Shown: in pieces, positions 1-9,589 of the stretch | How the letters are laid out: each line of letters opens with the position of its first letter | Numbering within the stretch: the first letter of the stretch is position 1 | Assembly (NCBI GenBank): GCA_021401465.1 | Contig: JADDMT010000263.1 | Span: 1 to 22,726 of the forward strand | Direction: 5' to 3' | Length of the DNA: 22,726 bases | DNA from: Teratosphaeria epicoccoides | Taxonomy: Eukaryota; Ascomycota; Dothideomycetes; Mycosphaerellales; Teratosphaeriaceae | Translations under genes and position numbers: made by a program | The notes under the pieces: generated by a model | Databases searched by the model: none | Told to the model about the DNA's origin: nothing | What the model saw: the letters and a program-made list of their open reading frames with translations, nothing else

Positions 1-167
1 TGTGCCCTAGCGCATAATAGCTAGCTGCTAGCTAGTCCTACGCGGTCCCTAAACTCTACTACTTAGCTAAATCTACTTCACTTTACTTCACTTTACTTTA
101 CTTCTATTCTTGTAGTCCGAGCTATTAAGGGGGCGCTCCTAGGCCTATGCTAGCGCGTCTGTCATTG
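1..167. other. AT/TA-rich flank upstream of the left antisense gene
   Basis: No gene is visible here. The stretch has many CTAG words and a short pyrimidine-rich run of CTTTACTT-like units at about 80-105. It lies directly upstream of a TATA box, so it may be promoter DNA of the following gene. In the two-element model the 3' LTR of the minus-strand chromovirus would lie here or beyond the left edge, but no LTR end can be defined. Confidence 0.4.
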
Positions 168-176
168 TATAAAAAG
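168..176 (+). promoter_or_regulatory. TATA box of the left antisense gene
   Basis: A clean TATAAAAAG lies 37 bp upstream of the first candidate ATG (213) and is followed by a pyrimidine-rich stretch, as in fungal promoters. It suggests that the plus-strand gene has its own promoter. There is no transcript evidence. Confidence 0.5.
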
Positions 177-227
177 TCGCCGTCAATACTGCTCCTGCTT
201 CCTTTCTCTTACATGCTTACTTACATA

Positions 228-296
228 GTAAGCCCCCTCCCCCCTCATTCTCCTAATCTCTTTTCCTAGAGTCTAGGTAATACTAACAGGGGTCAG
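228..296 (+). other. Probable spliceosomal intron 1 of the left antisense gene
   Basis: GTAAGC donor at 228, TACTAAC branch site near 280-286, CAG acceptor at 294-296; 69 nt, a normal fungal length. It ends exactly before ATG 297, so it may be a 5'-UTR intron or may join a short first exon from ATG 213. Inferred from sequence signals only. Confidence 0.5.
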
Positions 297-705
297 ATGG
301 CGCCTAACATCTACTACGTTAACTGCGCCCTTTAGGGCGTAGATTACGTCCCCTAATTAGTGTGTCCTAGGTTCCTTGCTATTCTGCCTAGCCTACGCTA
401 ACTTATCTAGTCTACCTAAGCCCGCGCCTACAGGAGATACGCTAGCAAGCGCTTAAACTACAAGGCCCTGTATGTTTTACTTAGTGTCTAGGCAAAACGT
501 CCTACTAACCTAGCTAGCCCCTCTCTCGCCCATGTGTCCTACGCCTCCTAGATACGCCCCTAGGACGCTAACAGGTATGACCTAAATCCTAGCCATTCTT
601 ACATAGCTAACATCGCGATAGCGCTACCGCTTACAGCGACCTGTCAAAGGTCCTTAAGGCCTAGAAGGCCTTAGGGCCTTTGCAGTTAGCAGGCCTGCTA
701 TCTAG

Positions 706-767
706 GTATTTCCTACTAGTCCTCCTTATGATTACTCCGCTAACTCTTGTGTGGCGTCGTAGCCTAG
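706..767 (+). other. Possible intron 2 of the left antisense gene
   Basis: A GTATTT donor at 706, a GCTAAC branch-like site near 739 and a TAG acceptor at 765-767 give a 62-nt intron. It would convert the frame used at 297-705 into the frame open from 768 to 1087. The donor is not optimal and a nearer TAG (760-762) keeps the wrong frame. A frameshift is the alternative. Confidence 0.3.
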
Positions 768-1165
768 GAGGTCACAGGCACTGTTGCCGCTACTATCGCC
801 TAGCAGGGCTACCTATAAGTTCATCCTGTACTCTATGTGTTTCTATGCGCTAACCCTTCGAAAGGTCTAGGGGCGCTCTACTAGCGCTTACCCTAGGTAG
901 GCGGCAGGAGAACGTTGCTAGCAAGGGCGAGAGCCCTCGTCAGGCTAGGGAGCCTAATAGTAGCCTAGGCGATAGGTCTAGGGGGTCTAGCGAGGACCCC
1001 TCGGATAGCGAGGGATCTGTTAGCGACCCTACTGCTACTAACAGGGGGGCTAGCCCTGCTAGCGGGGTTCCTAGTAACAATCCCGCGTGATTGTCGCCAG
1101 GGTCCCTGTTCTTGGCGCGGGTTCCTGCCGCTAGGGGGGTTTTTTTTCTTTTGTTGTATACATAG

Positions 1166-3050
1166 TTAACTAATGTGAATTTTTTTCCCCTTAACTACGT
1201 CCTTCTCAAAACGCCTGTACTCCTTGTTTAAAACGCTAGGCTCCTCTTTCTAAGATCTACGTCTTCCTTCCTTCTTCCTCTTGTCCTACCTCTCCCTAGG
1301 TCTGTCTGCGCTTTCCGCGCTTCCCTAAGTCTGTTTAAAGTAGTCTATTACCTTAGTGTCTATTAGGTTCTCTAAGGGCTCTCATGTAGGGTCATAGTAC
1401 CCTAACTATTTTACTAGGACCTTGCGCCCTTTTCCCCTCCTCTTGTTCCTCGCGCAAAGTATCTCCTCTACTAACTACTCCTCATGCGAGTCGAATAGCA
1501 CGGGGTCTAGCTGTTTGTCGTCATTCTCCTACCTAGGCATAGGGTCCTTGCCTGCTAGTCTTAGCAGGTTAGTATAGAACACTAGGTGTATATTGCTTAG
1601 GAGCCTAGTCAGACAGATAGAGACTAGTAATATTACCTCGGCTACTATGTACTTCGTGTGCTTTACGTCTAAGCTTTTCTTTAGTCTCCCTATAGTATAG
1701 TTCTACAGATCTAGCTAGACTTTGTTACTAACTTTGTAAATTAGGGCAGGGTTCTAAAGTTTATTAGTAGACTCCTCTTATTCCTACATAGAAGCTGCTA
1801 TAGTAGCCTAGCAGATTCCTGTTATGCTCTAGATCTTCTCTACGAACGCCTTTGCCCTCTTAGTAGCTTTTAACAGGCTAGGCTCTTCGGCGTCCTTAGC
1901 TAAAGGCATAGGACCCTATGCTTCGTAGCTATAGGTAACGAAGAAGAGGCTTATGCTAATCCCTAAATAGTACCTCCTGTTTAGCGCTAGCTATGCCACA
2001 GGGAGCTACTACCTCTAGTTAGATTACTCATGATTAATAAAGTTCCGAAGGTACGCCTATACTACTTAGTTAAGGCGTTTAGGGCCTCTGTCTGTTTGTA
2101 GGTAGTAGGTAGAGCTTAACTGCTAGGACACTCCTATTCTTTTACAGAAGGTCCTCTAAAAGGTGCTAGTCTAGTTAGTACCCTAGTCGCTCGTGATAGC
2201 TGTTAGCATTCCGTGGTACTAGGCCTAGCAGTCTATAAACTTTTCTGCGTATTCCTCTGCTTTTATGCTAGGCATTACCTATAACACTACGGACTTATAT
2301 AAGCGGTCTTTAATAACCTACAGGTACTAACATCCCTCGGACTTAGGTAGGTCCGTCATGAAATCCATCGAGATTTCCTAGAAGAATCTGTTAGGAACTA
2401 GTAGTAGCTTTAGTAGTCTGTGCTTGTACTCTCTCTACGCCTTGTTACGATCGTAGTAGTCGTAGTTTCTTAGGAAGCGCTAGACATGCTTAGATAGTAA
2501 CAGCTAATAGAAGTCGCGCCCTAGGATTATTGTCGTGGCATCCTATCCTAGATGCCTGTATACTAGGGCGTCGTGCACAGACTAGATTAGCCTTGTCCTA
2601 GGCGTGTCGTTACTTTCATCTCTAGGGTCCGGAATGACTTGCCTAGGCTGACTAGTTGCTACTCTAGGGACCTAGAGCTTGTCGCGGTATCGCAGAAAGC
2701 CCCTCTTGTCGATCTTTTAGTCCCTAGCTTGCAATTTTAGCATCACTCTAGCTAGTAGCGTCTAGGAGCTACTCTTTACTACTCTGAATACTGTCAAGTA
2801 CAGCTCGTCCTTCTCTACTATAGCTGCCTACAACTCATTAAGGGTACGGTCCTAGAAAGGCCTAGTATAGTCTATGTTAGAGGGCGCGGAGCTAACGAGT
2901 AGTAATTTGTCCTTAACTTAGGCGGTAGATATTATGTAGGTCGAGGTAGTTAGTATGCCGTTACTACTCTTGTCTGTAGTCTCTAGCTAATTTTTCACGA
3001 CCTCTAGGTCTAAGAACTCTTAAGCCGCGATTCCTTATCTTCTGCTCCTA
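1166..3050 (-). pseudogene. Left chromovirus pol, C-terminal part: integrase and chromodomain
   Basis: This part inserts retrotransposon cDNA; the chromodomain normally directs integration to modified chromatin. The integrase zinc finger keeps both His (2573-2575, 2552-2554), but the two Cys of its CxxC read Tyr (TAC) at 2462-2464 and 2453-2455. The core start M-D-F-M-T-D is at about 2351-2368, followed by S-E-G-C-x-Y-L-L-V-I. A chromodomain core, K-V-L-V-K-x-L-G-Y-Y-D-P-T-x-E-P, lies at about 1380-1430. Its two missing Trp are TAG and TGA. A basic tail ends at TAA 1166-1168. The frame differs by one from the RT/RNase H part, so an indel lies near 3030-3060. Other stops are TAG/TAA at Trp/Gln positions. 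Clearly non-functional. Confidence 0.88.
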
Positions 3051-5095
3051 GCGTGTCCTGTTCTTGTCTTGACAGCGCGTCTAGGACTACTGCCTTAGCG
3101 CCTAGGCGATACACTAGGGAGAACTAGAATTACGCGAGAGTCTCATACTACCGTATCTGTCGCTCGGACAGCTGCCGCTTGACTATGAAGTACTCCAGGT
3201 TTTTGTAGTCTGTAAGAATCATGAAGGGGCTACACGATTTCAGCTTAGGGCCCTAAAACTTAAGGCTAGATATTACGGCTAACATTTCCTTGTTATAGAT
3301 GTCGTAATTAATCTCCGCTTTGTTAAGCTTCTATGAAAAGAAGCCGACTAGTCTACAGACTCCGTTGCTTTCTTGTAGGAGAGCCGCCCCTAACGCAAAC
3401 CTGCTATAGTTAGTCTCTAAAAAGGTCGGCAGCTCTAGGTTCTATTAAGAAAGGACTAGCGCCAAGCAGAACTTTGCCTTTAGCGTTTTAAACGCAGACT
3501 CCTTGCTTTCTCCCTAGGAGAATAGCTAGCCCCTTCCTGTAAGCGTAGTTAATAGCCTAGCTGTCTTTGAGTAGTTTAGGATGAACATCCTGTAGTAGTT
3601 AGCAAAGCTAAGGAATCTACGGACTTCCTTCTATGTCCTTAGCTACTCCTAGTTACGCATGGCCTCTACCTTTTCTAGGTCGGTCCCTACGCCTTTTCTG
3701 TTAGCATAGATTATAAACCCTAGGTACTTAATCTCCTTCTTAGCAAACTTGCTTTTTCTAGGGTTAAGGTATAGGCCCCTGTCCTAGAGCTTCTAGAGTA
3801 CTCGCGTTACTTTAGCGAAATAGTCTTCTCGCGAACTGCCGCTATATATAATGACGTCGTCTATGTACGTAGAGGCGTAGTCGTCTAATTCCTTGCGTAA
3901 CAGTATGTTAATATATTGCTAGAACGTCGCTAGAGCCCTAGATAAACTAAACGGACACACTAACTATTCGAATAAGCCGAACCTTGTACGAAAGGCCGTT
4001 TTATACTCATGGCCTTTTGCCATATGGATTTAGTAGAAGGCTAATACTACGTCTACCTTAGTAAGCTACTAGGCGCCCATGAGGTTCCTCAAGGTCTCTA
4101 GAATGAACGGGAGGGGGTACCTATCTTGCTTTGTGATTACGTTAAGAGCGTAGTAGTCGTAGTAGAACTAGAGACCCCCCCCTAGCTTCCGGACAAAAAG
4201 CACGGGAGCCGCGGCCTCTAAGTTAGTAGGCCGGATGAATCCCTTCCCTAACAGTTCGTCTAAGGACTTCCTTAGCACAAGTAGTTCCTCCTTCGACATG
4301 CTATATAGGGGTCCCTACAGGAGAGCTAGTTAGGATCTGTCTAGTCCTTTGCAGACTTTGATGTAGTAGTCAATACTAGGGCAGTATGGCGCTAATTTCT
4401 CTGCTTCCCTGTAGTAAAACAGCGGAGCTATGTGTTAGAGCTCTAGAGGGAGCGCCTTTCTTAACTCGTCAAGCGTCAGGTATTCTTTCGTTTTTAAGGC
4501 CTCTTTGACATCCGCTATTACGGTCGCGTATAACCGGGTAAAATCCCCGCGGTCCTTGTATTCTTAGTAGTTCCGCCTCTCGTCTATCTACTGTCCTGCT
4601 CTCCTATGCTAGTACTAGCGCTTTTCTGGCGCGGTCCGCACTTTATTGTGAGCCTTCTAGGGGTTCCCTAGGATCAGGGGGAAGGCAAGGTCCTTTACTA
4701 TGTATACGTACACTAGTTGCTAGAACCCCTCGATTTCTATCTAGAAGGGGACTACTCCTTCTACTGTAGAGTCCTGCATCAACGCTATTACGCCCCTTGC
4801 TATTCGTGACCCTTTGCTTATTAAGCTTAAACCGAGGCCTTTTGCTAGGTCTCTGTTAATTGCAGCGTAGTACTAGCACCCTTCGTCGATAAGAGCTAAT
4901 TTCCCGGTATTATTTACAAGGACTACGTCAGTATAAATCAGGTTCCTGTCTATAGATCCCTTAACTCTCTCCTATCCTTCTACTAATGCCTCTGTTACTC
5001 CTACTTCCTAACTCTAAGCGGGAGTTAATCTTTTCCCGAGTATTTCTTCCTAGGTTCCTCTTTAATCTAATCGTCTTCTAGTAATAGCGACACTT
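3050..5095 (-). pseudogene. Left chromovirus pol, N-terminal part: protease, reverse transcriptase, RNase H
   Basis: The protease has L-I-D-E-G-C at about 4876-4893, the D-E-G variant that I associate with fungal chromoviruses, followed by a L-I-L-G-N-P flap-like segment. The RT catalytic box reads T-Y-I-D-D-V-I-I-Y-S (3841-3870, YIDD at 3856-3867), preceded by F-R-T-R-F-G-L-F-E and followed by the connection domain. RNase H has T-N-Y-S-R-F-A-L-G-A near 3385-3414. The first catalytic Asp reads Asn (codon at 3409-3411, GAC to AAC, a TpG-to-TpA change). T-D-Y-K-N-L-E-Y-F is at 3181-3210 and D-A-L-S-R at about 3075-3090. Gag lies in another frame, offset as for a -1 shift. Stops are TAG/TAA at Trp/Gln sites, and several Cys read Tyr. 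Confidence 0.9.
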
Positions 5096-6230
5096 AAGTA
5101 GTGTTGATCTAGGCTAGGGGTATAGCTAGGGTGTAGGGACACCCCTTAACCTAGTGTCTAGACGCTCTGTAGTAGTAACACAGGTTATTCTCCTAGCGTC
5201 TCTCTCTTTTAGTAGCATCTACCTATTTAGCACGTTGTTTCCCCCTACTGTTCTGTCGGGGTCCTCTGCTATTAGGCCGGTCTCCTGTAGTCTAAGTTAG
5301 TGCCATGACTATATCTCTATCCGCGTCTACTTAGGATCTGACCCTAGGGTTAGGCACCTACATGGTAACTATAGGAATCCCCTTAGAGTCCTTGTTCTTC
5401 TCTCTTAACTACCTCCTATAGGCCACCTTGAACTAGTCGGTAGCCTCGGAGTTTGTCATGACTCTTTTAACCTCCTCTATAAACGCGAAGTAGTCCCCCT
5501 AATCTCTTACGTTTGCTATGTACATCCTCGCGGGGTTCGAAAACAAATTCTTGAGGTATCTGATCTTCGCGTCATCCGTCTACTAGTCTCCCCCTGCTAA
5601 TAGCAGGAGTTCGTTAAATTCTAGCTAGTACTTATGCCATAGCTAGCCTGCTACGTGTCAGAGGTTCGTGAGCTATTCTAGAGCATTCGCTATCTTATTG
5701 CTATCTGCGAACACGGCTTCGAGTTACACGAAGAAAGCTTTAGGGTCCTTGTCTCTATCCAGGCCTCCTTTCTCCTAGAAGTAGCGCATCTAAGCGCACT
5801 AGCGAGCAGGGAGAGTGTCATAGATTATGTTCTAGTAATAATCTACGCCTATTAGCGGTTTTATCCTAGAGCGTACCCTAAGTGAACTCCTAATACAGAG
5901 CAGGTAGTCCCTAAATAATTCGGCCCTTCTATCCTACGTTAGTAGCCCCTACTCTTAGGAGCCTGTCGATTCTATGCTAGAGTTCGCGCGCGTTGCTATA
6001 GCTAGCGCGTCTGCGAGAGCTTTTAGCAGCTCCTCTGACAGGGCGCCTAGGCTCTGTTACTACTAGGACTCTAGATCATTTAGGGCGGCTCGCGTAGTAG
6101 TTAGCTTAGCTATAATCTGCTGTTATTAGGTATGCATTCCTTCGACGACCTGACGCATTTCTGCTAACGCTTCCCTGTTCGTAGACCCTTTAGACACTAG
6201 GGTCGATTAGCTAGGGGACGGCCTTTCTAT
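5096..6230 (-). pseudogene. Left chromovirus gag
   Basis: Gag is the capsid-like structural protein of Ty3/gypsy elements. The frame starts at 6230 with ATA-GAA-AGG, where ATG-GAA is expected, so the start codon seems lost by a TGG-to-TAG change. A coiled-coil-like N-terminus (E-M-R-Q-V-V-E-G) is followed by the conserved capsid-domain stretch with I-I-Y-D-T-L-P, K-D-P-K-A-F-F and N-P-A-R-M-Y. A zinc knuckle C-x2-C-x4-H-x4-C is at 5139-5180 with its second Cys read as Tyr (TAC). All stops in the frame are TAG/TAA at plausible Trp/Gln positions. The frame is open for about 350 codons otherwise. Confidence 0.82.
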
Positions 6231-6240
6231 AGTGAAATTA

Positions 6241-6307
6241 ATTGTACTTAATGTCACAGGTAAACAGCGTGTACATAGGGGTTTATGTAGTATTTGACAA
6301 GTACAAT
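6241..6307 (-). promoter_or_regulatory. 5' LTR end, leader and self-priming site of the left chromovirus
   Basis: On the minus strand a 9-mer ATTGTACTT (6307-6299) is followed 49 nt later by its exact complement AAGTACAAT (6249-6241). The second copy comes 2 nt after a likely LTR end (...TGTGACA, ending at 6252) and 10 nt before the mutated gag start. A TATA box (TATAAA, 6348-6343) lies about 40 nt before the first 9-mer. This fits Tf1-type priming, in which the 5' end of the mRNA folds back onto the primer-binding site. The LTR end and the transcript start are inferred. Confidence 0.55.
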
Positions 6308-6329
6308 AGGGAGAGAGAGACTATCTGCT

Positions 6330-6491
6330 AGCTATCCGGTCCTTTATAGCTAGCCTTGTTAGGGGTCGCGTTACGCATAGGCCTTAGCCTGTGCTAGGGA
6401 CTTGGGGCCTAGCTGTCCGGTCCTTTATAGCCGGCCTTATTAGGGGTCGCGTCGCGCATAGGCCTTAGCCTATGCTAGGGACTTAGGGCCT
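6330..6491. repeat. 81-bp tandem duplication in the left LTR U3, carrying the TATA box
   Basis: Units 6330-6410 and 6411-6491 have identical length. Every difference I see between them is a transition. These include two CG-to-TA double changes (CCGG/CTAG and TCGC/TTAC) and several TG/TA changes. Read on the minus strand, each copy holds CTATAAAGG, the presumed TATA box of the left chromovirus, so the duplication doubles the core promoter. The LTR start cannot be placed. Confidence 0.8.
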
Positions 6492-6494
6492 CGC

Positions 6495-7780
6495 CCTTTA
6501 CAGCCATAACTGTAGGAAGAAAGGACACTTTGCACGCGAATGTTCTATTAAGAAACAGCGTCATAAACTACTAAGGACAGAACAGGTTCGCGCAATAACA
6601 TCGGCACCTAAGCAGACGGCTACTACTACTTAAGTACTAGACTATGCCTTACTTACTTAGACCATGTGTTACGACAATGATTGTCAAATTCACATAAGTA
6701 ACAAAGATAGTTCCGGATAGTACCCTAGCCGCAGTAAGGCGCAGTCTATCTATGCGCTAATAGGTACGCCTTCTAATGTAATAGTCCTAAGATAACAGGA
6801 ACTAATAGAAGAAGAAAGCTCTAACGATGATTACGAGCTCGTCAAAGCCGTCATTCCTGATTCTAAGGAAGACGAGAACACAGAGAGATAGTACATGCCT
6901 CCGCATGACATTGGACTTAATATAATCCGACTTATTCAGAACTATTAGGCTTAGGCTTGCCCATAGATTAATAGGGTATAACACGTTAATCAGCTTCGAT
7001 ATAATGAGCTAGCTAACAGCATGCGACGACACCTAAGGAGACTACTAGTTACAGCCTATCCTTGTTCGCATTAGAAGATTGTCTAAGAGATTATACCGTT
7101 TAGAGTAGAGTTTACGCCCTAAGGAGGCTACTTTACCTACGAAGGTATTAATGTTCTACGAACATTGCGACTCTAGATTAACAGTTTACAAATAGAGTAC
7201 GCGAGAAACGCTCGGGAATAACAGGGCCGAGAGTAAGTACTACCTCTTAGCCTAATTAGTAGTAATGCTTGAAGAAGAATAAGCCGAGACTACATTATTC
7301 CTAAACTAGGCCGTAAAGACAGCTATTTAGGAAACGACTAGGTCCGCTAGAATTAGACCTACGGACAGACTAGACAGGGCTATAACGATGTAGCGCGATT
7401 AGTACTAGATACGTAGATAACCTCAGAGTATGGGTACACATTAACGAGATACTAGCCTAGGCCTTAATAGATTCAGGATGTACTAGAATCTTCATGACGC
7501 CTAAATTTGCCAGGATAGCTAGGATATAGCTACAGGCGAAGACGAATGCTTTCTTGCTACAAGCAATTACTAGAAAGCTAGTCACGTATAACTAAGGAAT
7601 AGTTGACAAAGAAACTAAGACAGTACCTCTGCGGATAGGATGCTACTAAGAGATGATCTAGTTTGACATCACAGAGTCACCTAGCTTAGATGTAGTACTA
7701 GGGTTACTATAGCTTAAGAACGCTAACCCCTACCTCGACTAGAAGAACGAGAGGATCCATCTCGAAAACTAAGGCCCTAA
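6495..7780 (+). pseudogene. Ty3/gypsy gag C-terminus and protease fragment of another lineage
   Basis: A zinc knuckle at 6502-6540 reads S-x2-C-x4-H-x4-C (the first Cys is Ser), with C-R-K-K-G-H-F-A-R-E-C. It is followed by C-Y-D-N-D-C-x-I-H, a segment typical of fungal Ty3/gypsy gag C-termini. The aspartic protease active site A-L-I-D-S-G-C-T is at 7461-7484, and D-V-V-L-G-L-P-x-L near 7690-7715 is the C-terminal flap-like motif. The zinc knuckle and the protease are in different frames. No RT follows: homology stops near 7780 where inverted repeats begin. It points away from the left chromovirus and has a different protease signature (DSG rather than DEG), so it is an independent, truncated element. 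Stops are mainly TAG. Confidence 0.75.
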
Positions 7781-7786
7781 GTAGAC

Positions 7787-7988
7787 CGAGTAGCTTGTGT
7801 TACTTAGCTTACTTACCTACTCGTCTAACTTAGCCTGCTTGTATGTACCCCCGAGAAACTCGGCCCCTCCTAAGCTACTCGTGTTGCAGACGCGAGTAGC
7901 TCATAGTGTAAGAGTACTACTAGTAAGTAACTTACTGCTAGCAGTATACTAGCGGCAAGTAGCTCGGGCACGCAAGCCGAGCTACTCG
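7787..7988. repeat. Two adjacent 95-96 bp units bounded by inverted CGAGTAGCT repeats
   Basis: CGAGTAGCT occurs at 7787-7795 and 7893-7901, and its complement AGCTACTCG at 7873-7881 and 7980-7988. This makes two consecutive boxes of 95 and 96 bp. Inside the second, AGTAGCTCGG (7958-7967) and CCGAGCTACT (7977-7986) form a perfect 10-bp stem with a 9-nt loop. A copy of the 22-bp palindrome family lies at 7936-7957. The block could be a small non-autonomous element or its nested remains. It abuts the truncated gag-protease fragment. Confidence 0.6.
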
Positions 7989-7989
7989 A

Positions 7990-8660
7990 ATCAAAACAAT
8001 TTGCATGCAATAGATGTTAAAGTCATGATTTTGGTTAATACTATACATCTCGTTGTTGTCGCACTATGCTCTTTTACTATTTACACTAGACCTGACGTAC
8101 AACGCGAATTAAGCAGATTTGCTAACACTAAACACATATACAGCTTAAACGCAGCTCTTACGACGCCTCTTGAATTCAAGTAAGCTACTATATCTGACTT
8201 GCGCCTTACGCCCGAAGACCTTAATCGGTATAGCTAGTAACAAATGCATAGCTACTACATACTATCTACACATCCTGTATCGGCCCTTACACATGAATCT
8301 TCTACTCGCCCTTATCCTCTATTCCGTTCTACTAGCTTACCTTCACTACTACCGACTTTCCTAAAGCGCCACTATTTCGCCCCTCTTATAGCTTCTTAAA
8401 GGTCGCATCATTAAAGACCTTGTCGCTATAGCCCTTAATCTGCTCTGACAAGGTCGAGTCCGTGAATGTAGTGTGCTACTATAACTAACTATCCCTTAAC
8501 TTAGAGTCGTCGAGCGCATCCTCTACCTTCTCTATAACGTTCGACTAGTTGCTTATAAGATCATACTAATCGAGCAGAGCGCATGCTATGCTGCATCATA
8601 ATCGTTAGCTAATGTATACTACGTAGCTACTAAACTACCGCTAGTACCTCCTATTAATAT
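7990..8660 (+). other. Coding-like debris, not recognised
   Basis: Two overlapping stretches (8001-8183 and 8170-8364) have ATGs but no recognisable motif. A plus-strand frame from about 8360 to 8590 has only TAG/TAA interruptions and a Ser-rich run, which looks like a decayed gene. I cannot assign a family or a strand with confidence. Confidence 0.2.
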
Positions 8661-8664
8661 CGAA

Positions 8665-8710
8665 GTGCTAGTAGTATGTTAGTAGCATAACGCTAGTATA
8701 CTACTAGCAC
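8665..8710. repeat. 13-bp perfect inverted repeat containing the dispersed palindrome
   Basis: GTGCTAGTAGTAT (8665-8677) and ATACTACTAGCAC (8698-8710) are exact reverse complements around a 20-nt loop. The right arm overlaps CGCTAGTATACTACTAGCA (8691-8709), a copy of the palindrome seen at 7936, 12968, 13070 and 13266. Confidence 0.7.
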
Positions 8711-9589
8711 ACTTACCTAGCATTTTTTGCCTCTGCCTCTAGTAAAGCTTAGCTCCTACTATCGCCTTAGTCTTTGTCCTTCGCGGTCGAGCTTCGTGTC
8801 CTATAGCTATCGTCATTAACTACGCTAATGCGTAGAGTCAATAATCGTACTTACTATGTGTTAGTAAGTCTTTGCGTTTCGCCTCTTGCTAGAGCCGCGC
8901 TAGCGTTTATCCGTTATTAGCACGGTTTAGTTAATACATGAGTCCTCTCGCCTATACCGCTTGTCTACACTAGTCACGATTAACTACCTACTCCGTAGCT
9001 TAGGCCTCTCGCTACTTCTGCCTCGTTAGCGATAGCTAGCCCTCACGACGCGCCAAGGCTACTAACCTTTCATCTTGCGTGTGTCTAGGTCGGGGCTTAT
9101 CGACTATAGTAGCTTTCATACTAGACAAGTACATGTTAGCAATCATGGCTGTGATGTTAGACGAGAAACTAACCTCGTTGTCATGACACTGTTATGCAGG
9201 GTGTCCCGCGACAATGGCTCCTATAGTCCCTGCATCGGCTAGTCGTCACTGTCATAATCGCTTGCCTTACTACTATAGTCACTAACATTTGCCCTTCTGC
9301 CGTTATGGCCCTCGCTCCCTCTGTTAGTGTCTGCTTAAACATCCGCTACATGCTTGCGAACGCCTACTATTAATGACATTAAGGCCTGGCTTGATCGTCA
9401 TGTCAGGCTAACACTACGCTAACCTAACAATTGCGTACGACCTAGCAGAAGTCAGTACAGGCCCTCTCGACAATGTCTCCCCTGTACTATTCTCGCGTAG
9501 CGCCTTTCGCCTCCGCAAGTCCTTGTATTCCCTCTCTAAGCCTTTTATGCCGCGATCCTTCTTAATAGCTAGCGCCGCCTACACTAGTA
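8711..9589 (-). other. Decayed minus-strand sequence downstream of the unknown gene
   Basis: Minus-strand reading gives charged, coding-like stretches with many TAG stops, for example a Lys/Arg/Glu-rich segment near 9480-9580 and an Asp/Ser-rich one near 9240-9300. They may be the 3' part of the gene at 9590-11108. No domain is recognised. Confidence 0.2.

Larger units (their letters stand above)
213..1090 (+). pseudogene. Left antisense gene: Cys-motif protein, probably spliced, broken by TAG/TAA
   Basis: I do not recognise the protein. The gene reads toward the 3' end of the minus-strand pol and ends in TGA at 1088-1090, 75 bp from the pol stop. A 69-bp intron (228-296) precedes an exon starting at ATG 297. 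That exon has only TAG/TAA stops (about ten, most after a codon ending in C) and no TGA up to about 705. Residues coded at 315-347 read Y-V-N-C-x6-Y, which becomes C-V-N-C-x6-C if the two TAC codons were TGC. A second intron (about 706-767) would join this frame to a second Cys-rich segment (782-850) with C-C-R-Y-Y and C-T-L-C. A Ser/Asp/Glu-rich tail (910-1087) follows. The only stop in the last exon is a TAA at 851. The architecture matches the minus-strand gene at the right edge. The ATG could be 213 or 297. Confidence 0.5.

Noticed and set aside
6299..6307. Inverted 9-mers at 6241/6299 as ends of a 67-bp MITE
   Set aside because: Position relative to the TATA box, LTR end and gag start, and the parallel case at 16037/16134, fit self-priming better.
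6802..6984. Minus-strand 60-codon open frame
   Set aside because: Lies opposite the gag C-terminal segment of the plus-strand fragment and shows no independent features.
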